This document shows positions 43,201 through 53,186 of a stretch of DNA of 64,000 bases, piece by piece. Where the stretch lies: contig NW_026089489.1 of the NCBI RefSeq assembly GCF_933775445.1, positions 1 through 64,000 of the forward strand, given 5' to 3'. This stretch comes from Argentina anserina (taxonomy: Eukaryota; Streptophyta; Magnoliopsida; Rosales; Rosaceae). Under the pieces are notes generated by a model. The model did no database searches and was not told the origin of the DNA. It saw only the letters and a program-made list of their open reading frames with translations. The translations under genes and the position numbers were made by a program. Every line of letters starts with the position of its first letter. Position 1 is the stretch's first letter.

Positions 43201-46200
43201 GAAAGAAACACACGCCCACACTGGAAACACTCTCAAATTCAATAGAGACTCGCATCAGAAAGGCTTACAGAAAGATACTCAAACGAGAATTGAAAAGATA
43301 CTCAAAATGCAATAGTAAACATACTCAAACGATAGAAAGATATTCAGTTTGAAAGAAACACACGCCCTCACTGGAAACACTCTCAAATTCAAGAAAAACT
43401 CGCATCGAAAGCCGTTCAGAAAGATACTCAAACGAGGATTGAAAAGATACTCAAATTGCAATAGTAAATATACTCTAACGATAGAAAGATACTACGTTTG
43501 AAAGAAACACACGCCCACACTGGAAACACTCTCAAATTCAATAGAGACTCGCATCAGAAAGCCTTACAGAAAGATACTCAAACGAGAATTGAAAAGATAC
43601 TCAAATTGCAATAGTAAACATACTCAAACGATAGAAAGATACTCAGTTTGAAAGAAACACACGCCCACACTGGAAACACTCTCAAATTCAATAGAAACTC
43701 GCATCAGAAAGCCTTACAGAAAGATACTCAAATGAGAATTGAAAAGATACTCAAAGTGCAATAGTAAACATACTCAAACGATAGAAAGATACTCAGTTTG
43801 AAAGAAACACACGCCCACACTAGAAACACTCTCAAATTCAAGAAAAACTCGCATCGAAAGCCGTTCAGAAAGATACTCAAACGAGGATTGAAAAGATACT
43901 CAAATTGCAATAGTAATCATACTCAAACGATAGAAAGATACTAAGTTTAAAAGAAACACACGCCCACACTGGAAACACTCTCAAATTCAATAGAAACTCG
44001 CATCAGAAAGGCTTACAGAAAGATACTCAAACAAGAATTGAAAAGTTACTCAAAGTGCAATAGTAAACATACTGAAACGATAGAAAGATACTCAGTTTGA
44101 AAGAAACACACGCCGACACTGGAAACACTCTCAAATTCAATAGAAACTCGCATCAGAAAGGCTTACAGAAAGATACTCAAACGAGAATTGAAAAGATACT
44201 CAAAGTGCAATAGTAAATATACTCAAACGATAGAAAGATACTCAGTTTGAAAGAAACGCACGCCCACACTGGAAACAGTCTCAAATTCAATAGAGACTCG
44301 CATCAGAAAGCCTTACAGAAAGATACTCAAACGAGAATTGAAAAGATACTCAAATTGCAATAGTAAACATACTCAAACGATAGAAAGATACTCAGTTTGA
44401 AAGAAACACACGCCCACACTGGAAATACTCTCAAATTCAATAGAATCTCGCATCAGAAAGGCTTACAGAAAGATACTCAAACGAGGATTAAAAAGATACT
44501 CAAATTGCAATAGTAAACATACTCAAACGATAGAAAGATACTCAGTTTGAAAGAAACACACGCCGACACTGGAAACACTCTCAAATTCAAGAAAAACTCG
44601 CATCGAAAGCCGTTCAGAAAGATACTCAAACGAGGATTGAAAAGATACTCAAATTGCAATAGTAAATATACTCTAACGATAGAAAGATACTAAGTTTGAA
44701 AGAAACACACGCCCACACTGGAAACACTCTCAAATTCAATAGAGACTCGCATCAGAAAGCCTTACAGAAAGATACTCAAACGAGAATTGAAAAGATACTC
44801 AAATTGCAATAGTAAACATACTCAAACGATAGAAAGATACTCAGTTTGAAAGAAACACACGCCCACACTGGAAACACTCTCAAATTCAATAGAAACTCGC
44901 ATCAGAAAGCCTTACAGAAAGATACTCAAATGAGAATTGAAAAGATACTCAAAGTGCAATAGTAAACATACTCAAACGTAGAAAGATACTCAGTTTGAAA
45001 GAAACACACGCCCACACTGGAAACACTCTCAAATTCAAGAAAAACTCGCATCGAAAGCCGTTCAGAAAGATACTCAAATGAGAATTGAAAAGATACTCAA
45101 AATGCAATAGTAAACATACTCAAACGATAGAAAGATATTCAGTTTGAAAGAAACACACGCCCTCACTGGAAACACTCTCAAATTCAAGAAAAACTCGCAT
45201 CAGAAAGGCTTACAGAATGATACTCCAACGAGGATTGAAAAGATACTGAAAGTGCAATAGTAAACATACTCAAACGATAGAAAGATACTCAGTTTGAAAG
45301 AAACACACGCCCACACTGGAAACACTCTCAAATTCAATAGAAACTCGCATCAGAAAGGCTTACAGAAAGATACTTAAACGAGAATTGAAAAGATACTCAA
45401 AGTGCAATAGTAAACATACTCAAACGATAGAAAGATACTCCGTTTGAAAGAAACACACGCCCACACTGGAAACACTCTCAAATTCAATAGAGACTCGCAT
45501 CAGAAAGCCTTACAGAAAGATACTCAAACGAGAATTGAAAAGATACTCAAATTGCAATAGTAAACATACTCAAACGATAGAAAGATACTCAGTTTGAAAG
45601 AAACACACGCCCACACTGGAAACACTCTCAAATTCAATAGAAAGTCGCATCAGAAAGGCTTACAGAAAGATACTCAAACGAGAATTGAAAAGATACTCAA
45701 AGTGCAATAGTAAACATACTCAAACGATAGAAAGATACTCAGTTTGAAAGAAACACACGCCCTCACTGGAAACACTCTCAAATTCAAGAAAAACTCGCAT
45801 CAGAAAGGCTTACAGAATGATACTCCAACGAGGATTGAAAAGATACTGAAAGTGCAATAGTAAACATACTCAAACGATAGAAAGATACTCAGTTTGAAAG
45901 AAACACGCCCACACTGGAAACACTCTCAAATTCAATAGAAACTCGCATCAGAAAGGCTTACAGAAAGATACTTGAACGAGAATTGAAAAGATACTCAAAG
46001 TGCAATAATAAACATACTCAAACGATAGAAAGATACTCAGTTTGAAAGAAACACACGCCCACACTAGAAACACTCTCAAATTCAATAGAAACTCGCATCA
46101 GAAAGCCTTACAGAAAGATACCCAAACGAGAATTGAAAAGATACTCAAAGTGCAATAGGAAACATACTCAAACGATAGAAAGATACTCAGTTTGAAAGAA

Positions 46201-46521
46201 ACACACGCCGACACTGGAAACACTCTCAAATTCAATAGAAACTCGCATCAGAAAGGCTTACAGAAAGATACTTAAACGAGAATTGAAAAGATACTCAAAG
46301 TGCAATAGGAAACATACTCAAACGATAGAAAGATACTCAGTTTGAAAGAAACACACGCCCACACTGGAAACACTCTCAAATTCAATAGAAACTCGCATCA
46401 GAAAGGCTTACAGGAAGATACTTAAACGAGAATTGAAAAGATACTCAAATTGCAATAGTAAACATACTCAAACGATAGAAAGATACTCAGTTTGAAAGAA
46501 ACACACGCCGACACTGGAAAC
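40270..46521 (+). repeat. Shuffled 3-, 4- and 7-mer satellite segment
   Basis: Markers seen in the preceding HOR recur here in changed order and spacing. AGTAAATATACTC occurs near 40018, 40468, 41068, 42117 and 42417. GATAATAAGATAC occurs near 38238, 39735, 40785, 42133 and 42733. TATACTCTAACG occurs near 41520, 43468 and 44667. The spacings correspond to 3, 4, 7, 9 and 10 monomers, so repeated unequal exchange is likelier than a single regular HOR. A 2 bp loss (AAACACGCCC) is visible near 45901. Confidence 0.7.
46517..46521 (+). repeat. Target-site duplication, left
   Basis: GAAAC lies immediately before the LTR start and is repeated immediately after the right LTR. A 5 bp duplication is the expected product of a Ty3/gypsy or Ty1/copia integrase. 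The target is the CACTGGAAACACTC part of the satellite monomer. Confidence 0.95.
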
Positions 46522-46839
46522 TGATAGGAGCACTTTGTGCGACGTTCTTAACATGTTTTTACCTCCATTCGTACTTTACTTAGCCCTTATTATTGTAGTA
46601 TAGAGTCATTGAGTCGAGTTAGGAGTCTTTAGTGACGTTCGTTCCCTTTTAGTGCTAAAACGGGTGTAAAATGCAGAAATTGTCGAGAGTGCTATAGAGT
46701 AGTATTCCTTGTCGAACTAGGAAACCTAGTTTGGTTAGGATTTTTATTATTCGATATTTCTGTAACATATGTGATTTATATTTATTATTTCCTTTCCTTA
46801 TTTTCAGAATTAAATGTGAGATAATGACTTGGAAATTAT

Positions 46840-47120
46840 GGAAAGAAAGAGGAGAAGAAGGAAACAAAAGGAGAAAAAGGAAAGAAGTAATTTAGTTTCT
46901 GAATAAGATGAAAAGGAATAAGTATGCAGCCTCAAAGGAGGGAAGGTTCATCCAGCCATTAAATGGAAAGAATAAGAAAAGAAGGAAACAAAAGAAGAAA
47001 AAAGAAGGAGAGAACAAAGAGATAATTCTGAAGAATGCATGTGGTCTAGAAGAAGGGAGAATGCATGTGACCAACAAAGATGATCATCATTCAATCGAGA
47101 AGGAAAGAAAAGAAAAAAAA
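46840..47120 (+). other. Purine-rich U3 tract
   Basis: Mostly A and G on the plus strand, including two related stretches beginning GAAGGAAACAAAAG (about 46857 and 46980) and a near-perfect A/G run at 47097-47125. Between them, AGAATGCATGTG occurs twice (47032-47043 and 47058-47069). The same tract is present 4921 bp downstream in the 3' LTR. It could hold promoter-proximal binding sites or simply be low-complexity sequence. Confidence 0.6.
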
Positions 47121-47180
47121 AAGGAAATACATGGATCATCCCATTCAAAACCCTAGCAGCCCCTCCTCTCCTCCTTCCTC

Positions 47181-47187
47181 TATAAAA
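47181..47187 (+). promoter_or_regulatory. TATA box of 5' LTR promoter
   Basis: TATAAAA, followed by GG, directly preceded by the pyrimidine run CCCCTCCTCTCCTCCTTCCTC shortened here to its core CTCCTCTCCTCCTTCC. By the usual 25-32 bp spacing, transcription would start near 47209-47217 in TCACGATCTCC, which would place the U3/R border there. Start-site placement is inferred. Confidence 0.75.
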
Positions 47188-47695
47188 GGCATGGCCTCCC
47201 TCACAATTCACGATCTCCATTCTCTGACAAACAAAGTCGAATTGCTGCCCAAGAACATCCAGAAAATTCAAGCCAAAAACCTTCATCCATCATCACCAAG
47301 CCGTGCTCATCTTCCTCCTCCACCAATTCGAATTCATCCTTGCTTCATCCTAGAAGGTTTCTAATGTGTGATTCATCCATGGCTTGTAATCTTTCTTTTT
47401 ATTTTCTGCAAATTTCGAATTTATTGTATGAATCATTGGATGTTATTTTCGGTTTCATATATGAGGAACATAATTTCAGACTTCTTTGGTTTTATGTTTT
47501 GATTGCATGAACTCATGAAATATGTGTGTATGCCGTGTGTAGCATCTATGGGCAGTAGGTTTTCTATTTCTATTTAGGTTTTATTTCAATTTATTCCTTG
47601 AACTTGTGCATCTAAATCAATGCTCGAGGAAGCCAAGGCCATGGTTCTCCTAAGGTTGCGATTTCATTCACCAAAGTGTTCATTGATTGAATATG

Positions 47696-47944
47696 CGCTT
47701 CGTGTTTCAATTATGGATACTTATATAGGGCTGTGATAGTTCTAGGAATTTGCATGTTTAATCAAGATGAGTGACGCCATGCTTGTGTAACATGTCTTCA
47801 ATTCGACTTAATGTGCTTATGTGCTAATTTGTTGTTTAACTAGACGCTTCGTTATGTTGAACTCTCTTTAGCATATGTTTAGGATTGAACGCTTCGTTGA
47901 TTCTAAATAATTAAGAAGTCTTAACGATTAGATGAACCGCTTCG
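47696..47944 (+). repeat. Four CGCTTCG motifs in R/U5
   Basis: CGCTTCG occurs at 47696-47702, 47845-47851, 47890-47896 and 47938-47944. The last three share an AC/ACC prefix and are spaced 45 and 48 bp apart. They lie downstream of the predicted start site, so they would be in the leader RNA and its DNA. They are repeated in the 3' LTR at +4921. Function unknown. Confidence 0.7.
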
Positions 47945-48268
47945 GACTCTAATTAGAATTGGAATTAAAATGGACTTAAGAAGAATCGAAAATACTTGCT
48001 GCCTATATGTTATTCTATACATGTCATACATGTTTCTTGAGTAGAATTCGTGTTTTGGTTATGTGATGAGTGGTTGATCAATTGTATATAAGTAATTTAG
48101 GATTTATTTTAAGTAGTAGTTTTAGAATCCAACTCAAATCCCCCAATAACATGATAAGTTTTGAGGCCCTTTTGATTCCCCGGACTGAACGATCCCTGCT
48201 TATTCTATACTAACGATGATGTTTTTCAGGGTATTTTATAGACGTTCTAAACGAACGCTCTATCATTT

Positions 48269-48286
48269 TGGCGCCGTTGCCGGGGA
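48269..48286 (+). other. Primer-binding site, tRNA-Asp type
   Basis: TGGCGCCGTTGCCGGGGA begins 3 nt (TTT) after the LTR end. It is complementary to the 3' end of plant tRNA-Asp(GUC), CCCCGGCAACGGCGCCA, as I recall that tRNA. Minus-strand DNA synthesis would start here. Because the site matches over all 18 positions, the element may still be a competent template if proteins are supplied. Confidence 0.88.
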
Positions 48287-48597
48287 ATTGATTAATTCTC
48301 AATGCTTTGAAGTGTTACTATTGTGAATTGTATAATTGTATTTTGTTTCTGTGAATAGTAATCGTAAATAGTGCTTATGTGAACAGTAACTCCGAAAGAA
48401 AAAAAAAAAACTTGGATAGAACAAAATTTTTATTGTGTATATTAAGTTGTTATTTGTTATATTGTTGTAGTAGTATGCCTATAAGAAACTTGTTACACAT
48501 AGTTAAATTTTTTATTTTTATTTTTAAGGAAGCTAAATGTTTATTTATGCTTAGTTTATTGTAAGTTATAAGGTGAACGGAATAGGTAAAGTCCATT

Positions 48598-48873
48598 TTG
48601 TTAATATTAGCCTTAACCCTCCATTTGTACCTTGCAAAGGTCACTTGGAGTTGTGGGCGGCTTTTATTAACACTTTGCGAGCAGTCTAACACACAAAGTT
48701 ATTCCGAGCTGAGTAAGAGGCTTGCTATTTTCATTACCCTGGTTCAAGGTTTACAAAATTGGATCTCAGAGGCCCATAGACTGACATACATCTCGGTGAT
48801 GGAGTCGATTGGGAAAGCATCCTTTCGAGGTTGTGGCCCCCGTGGTGTCCAACAAATGAGTCCTGCCTTGTGA
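48598..48873 (+). other. 91-codon open frame in internal region, not recognised
   Basis: An ATG-to-stop frame in the sense direction. The reading has no motif that I can link to Gag or any known protein, and composition and length are within chance expectation for an AT-rich 3 kb region. It is listed only so that the stretch is not left undescribed. Decayed leader or gag remnant is possible but unsupported. Confidence 0.2.
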
Positions 48874-49691
48874 CTATCTCTGATTCTAGCTATGAAGCCT
48901 TCTGAAACAAAGGAATGAGTTTGTGTCTAGATGACGTACTTAGGCCGCACGTCCACCTCGCTTTATAACTTAGAAAATAACTTTGTATAAATAGATGTAT
49001 ATAGTTTCCAAAGAAAATAATATTCTAATTTTTAAGGTATATCGGATAAAGCAAGACCCTTACCGGGGGCTGTTTCAGTCCATTGCACAGTTAGCTCCTC
49101 TGCTCCACGTACCTTAAAAGTTAGGAATGTGTGTGAATAAAATCAATTAGACATTAGTGATACTCTTACATTTGTAGATTTCGAAACAAAAAGAAAAAAA
49201 TTGTCTTTAAGTTTAACTATATTTCTATTCAATTGCTAACATTTCTTTTATTTTATTTTATACTTAATCGCTAACATTTTGTGTGTCTTTGTATATCTTA
49301 GTTGCTAGATAGGGATTTTAAGAAAGAGTTGGAGAATTCTATTGTTAACAATTGATTGAAGCTCTCAATGACTTGGGAAGGACGACAAGTGTTGCAAGAA
49401 GCGGAGTTCCACCACACTCTAACTTTTGATTCATGATTTGCATTTAATTTAACTCATACTAACTTTTACTTAATCATTAGCATTCTACTAACGTATTCTT
49501 TGAGTTCCCATCTTCACTCTTCTAACGTTCTTTTTCTTGATGCAATACAGTTTATGAGTAGAGTGAACATGATTGAGTTTTGATAGTCAAATAGGCACAA
49601 ATTTGGAGGTGTACAACTCCAAGTGGTGTCGCCTAAAACTTAAAAAGAAGTGCAGAGTCTAGGCTGAGAGACTTTAAAACTCAAGCGCTAC

Positions 49692-49707
49692 ATGGGAGGC
49701 AACCCAT
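49692..49707 (+). other. ATGGG-AGGCAA-CCCAT hairpin motif
   Basis: A 5 bp stem (ATGGG/CCCAT) with the 6 nt loop AGGCAA, preceded by CAAGCGCTAC. A GGGAGGCAACCC motif downstream of pol is, to my recollection, common in plant Ty3/gypsy elements of the Tat/Athila group. Its retention in an element without pol suggests a cis role in the RNA, which is inference. Confidence 0.55.
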
Positions 49708-49866
49708 TTCAACCGTACCTGTGGAGGAGTCGTCTACGGGAGTTTGCAATTTCTTATCCCTTCACTCTTATGGTTGAATTGTATATCTATTGATGTGTGA
49801 TCTTAGTCTATACTTATGAATTACATTCTGATTATTGAGCTTACATTGAGGACAATGTAATTTTCT

Positions 49867-49879
49867 AAGTGTGGGGTAG
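49867..49879 (+). other. PPT-like motif, internal copy 1
   Basis: AAGTGTGGGGTAG, identical over 13 bases to the tract that abuts the 3' LTR (51429-51441). An A-rich stretch beginning CGAAAAAGAAAG follows about 50 bp downstream. It may be a second plus-strand priming tract or a remnant of an older 3' end. Confidence 0.55.
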
Positions 49880-50591
49880 GGTTGCATGATCATTGTTTGC
49901 TGATTTTTGCTTTGATTTCATGATATAAACGAAAAAGAAAGAAAAAATAGAAAAAAAATGTTTAAAAAAATCGAAAAAAAATGTGTTGTTTTGAGTCTTA
50001 GGATGCCCCTAAAGTTTAGGATGATTATGTCTCTAAATGCATAGATGATGGTTTTGCATTTCATAAGAATTGAATTGTAAGTTTCATTGATAATGTGGAT
50101 TTGGTATGAACATGTGAGAGTTGATTGAATGTAATATGACATACATGTTTGGTTAGTTTAAGTCCATAACAACCTGTGAGTTTTTGAGCCTATATATGCT
50201 TTCTTCTTGACTGATAATATGAAATTTCGTGGTTGTTTTATGAACCTCATTATTCTTTCCATTTTCAATGACTATGTGCCATAGCTTTTAATGGACTCTA
50301 GAATTTACTAGAACTCATCTTTTGTGATTGTTGAAACTTTTAAGTCATAAAATGCTCTGATTTTGAAAGGGATTTATGGATCATTTCTAGGATTACCACC
50401 ACTTTAGCCAAACAGCCATGTATCCCTATATGTGCCCTGCTTGGGACCCCTTAGTTGAACCCCATTTGAGCCTACATTGAGCCTTTTCTTCATCACTTAT
50501 GTTATCTCCATGCTTAGTATAGTTACCTCTACCTTGTCCTATAGACTTGGCAGAACTATTTTTGAGATGATGTTGTGATGATGCATGAAAT

Positions 50592-50604
50592 AAGTGTGGG
50601 GTGG
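50592..50604 (+). other. PPT-like motif, internal copy 2
   Basis: AAGTGTGGGGTGG, one base different from the other two copies, again followed within about 50 bp by an A/G-rich stretch (CGAAAAAGAAAAG). With the copy at 49867 it suggests that the 3' part of the interior contains an old internal duplication. Confidence 0.5.
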
Positions 50605-51428
50605 AAGACATGAGAAAAGAAAATATGAACAAGCTTTTAAGCAAATGCCGAAAAAGAAAAGAAAGAAAAAAATTACATTCAAATGATGAATGAAAAAAAA
50701 TGATGAGATCGGCAATACAAGGAAAGAAAGGAAAATATGTTGTCTTCCATGTGTGATTTGGAGTTGAGTTGTAATTGAATGTCTAAAAATGTGTATTTGA
50801 CCTTTGTCCATGTTCACTTTGTGGTAGAAATGATGATTGGGCCCAAGGCCCTTGATGGTGTGTGGTGTTATAAGGATGATGTTTATTCTGCTAAGTCTAT
50901 ATGATTACCTTTGTAATTCCTTGATATTCCATGCCTTTACCTAAGCCTAAACATTCACCTTGTATAATGATCCTAATGATTCTTAAAATGAGCAAATCTT
51001 AGTTTGTGGAGATGATCACAACAGTTGAGCATATGGTTTTGGTCCATTTGTGCACTTAGTTGTTAAATGAGGTTTTCCTTTTGTTATTCACAAAGAGCTT
51101 TCATTTGATGAAATATGCAAGCTATTTCATGCTTTATTATCCTTTCTCTTGCATATACTTGTGTGTGAATCATAACCATGAATCTGAGTGAAAAGAAGAG
51201 AGTATGCCTTGTGAGGAGGATTGGATTAACTAAACATGTTATGTGCTTATTGTCTCATTTCTTACTTATTCATACCATGAAACATGTTTATGAAACTTGG
51301 AATTTATGTGCTTACATGCAGATGCTTAAACTTGAAAGCTATGTGTTTTGAGATTCTGAGGCAATCATTTAGGGGCAATAGAGTTTTCTGTTGTTTTGTT
51401 TTGTTTTGCTAAGGGACTAGCAAAAGCC

Positions 51429-51442
51429 AAGTGTGGGGTAGT
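51429..51442 (+). other. Polypurine tract at 3' LTR border
   Basis: AAGTGTGGGGTAGT ends exactly where the 3' LTR (TGATAG) begins, the position required for plus-strand priming. It is not a pure purine run because it has T interruptions, which I recall as usual for this plant group. Confidence 0.75.
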
Positions 51443-53186
51443 TGATAGGAGCACTTTGTGCGACGTTCTTAACATGTTTTTACCTCCATTCGTACTTTAC
51501 TTAGCCCTTATTATTGTAGTATAGAGTCATTGAGTCGAGTTAGGAGTCTTTAGTGACGTTCGTTCCCTTTTAGTGCTAAAACGGGTGTAAAATGCAGAAA
51601 TTGTCGAGAGTGCTATAGAGTAGTATTCCTTGTCGAACTAGGAAACCTAGTTTGGTTAGGATTTTTATTATTCGATATTTCTGTAACATATGTGATTTAT
51701 ATTTATTATTTCCTTTCCTTATTTTCAGAATTAAATGTGAGATAATGACTTGGAAATTATGGAAAGAAAGAGGAGAAGAAGGAAACAAAAGGAGAAAAAG
51801 GAAAGAAGTAATTTAGTTTCTGAATAAGATGAAAAGGAATAAGTATGCAGCCTCAAAGGAGGGAAGGTTCATCCAGCCATTAAATGGAAAGAATAAGAAA
51901 AGAAGGAAACAAAAGAAGAAAAAAGAAGGAGAGAACAAAGAGATAATTCTGAAGAATGCATGTGGTCTAGAAGAAGGGAGAATGCATGTGACCAACAAAG
52001 ATGATCATCATTCAATCGAGAAGGAAAGAAAAGAAAAAAAAAAGGAAATACATGGATCATCCCATTCAAAACCCTAGCAGCCCCTCCTCTCCTCCTTCCT
52101 CTATAAAAGGCATGGCCTCCCTCACAATTCACGATCTCCATTCTCTGACAAACAAAGTCGAATTGCTGCCCAAGAACATCCAGAAAATTCAAGCCAAAAA
52201 CCTTCATCCATCATCACCAAGCCGTGCTCATCTTCCTCCTCCACCAATTCGAATTCATCCTTGCTTCATCCTAGAAGGTTTCTAATGTGTGATTCATCCA
52301 TGGCTTGTAATCTTTCTTTTTATTTTCTGCAAATTTCGAATTTATTGTATGAATCATTGGATGTTATTTTCGGTTTCATATATGAGGAACATAATTTCAG
52401 ACTTCTTTGGTTTTATGTTTTGATTGCATGAACTCATGAAATATGTGTGTATGCCGTGTGTAGCATCTATGGGCAGTAGGTTTTCTATTTCTATTTAGGT
52501 TTTATTTCAATTTATTCCTTGAACTTGTGCATCTAAATCAATGCTCGAGGAAGCCAAGGCCATGGTTCTCCTAAGGTTGCGATTTCATTCACCAAAGTGT
52601 TCATTGATTGAATATGCGCTTCGTGTTTCAATTATGGATACTTATATAGGGCTGTGATAGTTCTAGGAATTTGCATGTTTAATCAAGATGAGTGACGCCA
52701 TGCTTGTGTAACATGTCTTCAATTCGACTTAATGTGCTTATGTGCTAATTTGTTGTTTAACTAGACGCTTCGTTATGTTGAACTCTCTTTAGCATATGTT
52801 TAGGATTGAACGCTTCGTTGATTCTAAATAATTAAGAAGTCTTAACGATTAGATGAACCGCTTCGGACTCTAATTAGAATTGGAATTAAAATGGACTTAA
52901 GAAGAATCGAAAATACTTGCTGCCTATATGTTATTCTATACATGTCATACATGTTTCTTGAGTAGAATTCGTGTTTTGGTTATGTGATGAGTGGTTGATC
53001 AATTGTATATAAGTAATTTAGGATTTATTTTAAGTAGTAGTTTTAGAATCCAACTCAAATCCCCCAATAACATGATAAGTTTTGAGGCCCTTTTGATTCC
53101 CCGGACTGAACGATCCCTGCTTATTCTATACTAACGATGATGTTTTTCAGGGTATTTTATAGACGTTCTAAACGAACGCTCTATCA
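51443..53186 (+). repeat. 3' long terminal repeat
   Basis: 1744 bp, identical to the 5' LTR in line-by-line reading at an offset of 4921 bp, with no substitution or indel seen. It starts TGATAGGAGCAC and ends CTATCA, followed by the GAAAC duplication and satellite. It carries the same purine-rich U3, TATA box and CGCTTCG motifs (47696 to 47944 plus 4921). No genes called. Confidence 0.95.
52102..52108 (+). promoter_or_regulatory. TATA box of 3' LTR
   Basis: TATAAAA at the position equivalent to 47181. If active, transcription from here would read out through R/U5 into the satellite at 53187, giving plus-strand satellite RNA. That outcome is inferred, not shown. Confidence 0.65.

Larger units (their letters stand above)
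1..46521 (+). repeat. Satellite array, left block (~150 bp monomer, ~310 copies)
   Basis: Uninterrupted head-to-tail monomers of 149-150 bp, all in the same orientation; for example GGAAACACTC recurs at 1, 151, 301 and 451. Taking CACACGCCC as monomer start, the unit runs through CACTGGAAA, CAAATTCAATAG, CTCGCATCAG, GGCTTACAG, several GATACTCA motifs and GTTTGAAAGAAA. Neighbouring monomers differ at only a few sites. I saw no inversion and no foreign insertion before 46522. The block holds no gene. The monomer length is close to one nucleosome and is typical of plant centromeric or pericentromeric satellites, but centromere function is inferred. The name of this satellite family and the host species are not recognised. 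Confidence 0.97.
46522..48265 (+). repeat. 5' long terminal repeat
   Basis: A 1744 bp LTR starting TGATAGGAGCAC and ending CGCTCTATCA, with a 6 bp terminal inverted repeat (TGATAG/CTATCA). U3 has two purine-rich stretches (46840-46887 and 46970-47020), then a pyrimidine run and a TATA box at 47181. R and U5 would follow. I saw no canonical AATAAA downstream of the TATA box. Subterminal features are GCAC-TTT-GTGC at 46530-46540 and CGTTC-TAAAC-GAACG at 48243-48257. Small open frames in U3 are low-complexity Lys/Glu-rich or Phe-rich readings and are not called as genes. Confidence 0.95.
48266..51442 (+). other. Retrotransposon internal region, no coding capacity recognised
   Basis: 3177 bp between the LTRs. 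The longest sense frame is 91 codons (48598-48873) and shows no zinc knuckle, protease DTG/DSG, reverse transcriptase YxDD or integrase motif. Minus-strand frames at 48450-48692, 49918-50142, 50426-50644 and 50539-50817 are AT-rich readings without recognisable domains. What remains looks like cis-acting leader and 3' untranslated sequence: PBS, a small hairpin motif, two A-rich tracts (about 49928-49983 and 50648-50702) and three copies of AAGTGTGGGGT. Autonomous relatives would carry gag-pol; here it is absent rather than decayed in place. Confidence 0.85.
46522..53186 (+). mobile_element. Non-autonomous LTR retrotransposon (LARD-like, probable Tat/Athila-group Ty3/gypsy)
   Basis: A complete 6665 bp element inserted in the satellite: 1744 bp LTRs with TGATAG...CTATCA ends, GAAAC duplications on both sides, a tRNA-Asp-type PBS 3 nt after the left LTR and a G-rich tract directly before the right LTR. 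The 3177 bp interior has no gag, protease, reverse transcriptase, RNase H or integrase frame in either strand, so mobilisation must depend on another element. The two LTRs show no difference by eye, so insertion was recent. Family affinity is inferred from the tRNA-Asp PBS, the GGGAGGCAACCCA motif and the AAGTGTGGGG motif, which I associate with plant Tat/Athila-like elements. The exact family is not recognised. Confidence 0.93.

Noticed and set aside
1..46521. CRISPR array
   Set aside because: Repeats are ~150 bp and directly adjacent, with no unique spacers, no leader and no cas genes. The surroundings are plant-like.
46892..47364. Overlapping small frames in both strands of the LTR (46892-47077, 46908-47156, 46948-47286, 47080-47364 and copies at +4921)
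   Set aside because: Low-complexity Lys/Glu-rich or Phe/Ser-rich translations of the purine-rich U3. They overlap on both strands and cross the TATA box.
47696..47851. 149 bp spacing between two CGCTTCG motifs in the LTR, equal to the satellite period
   Set aside because: Only one interval has this value, the other intervals are 45 and 48 bp, and there is no satellite similarity in the LTR. Coincidence.
48266..51442. Hidden gag-pol in the retrotransposon interior
   Set aside because: No frame longer than 92 codons on either strand, and no reverse transcriptase, integrase, protease or zinc-knuckle motif recognised. The region is too short for gag-pol.
46522..53186. Endogenous pararetrovirus or other viral insertion
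   Set aside because: Two LTRs, a 5 bp target duplication, a PBS and a PPT define an LTR retrotransposon; no viral coding sequence is present.
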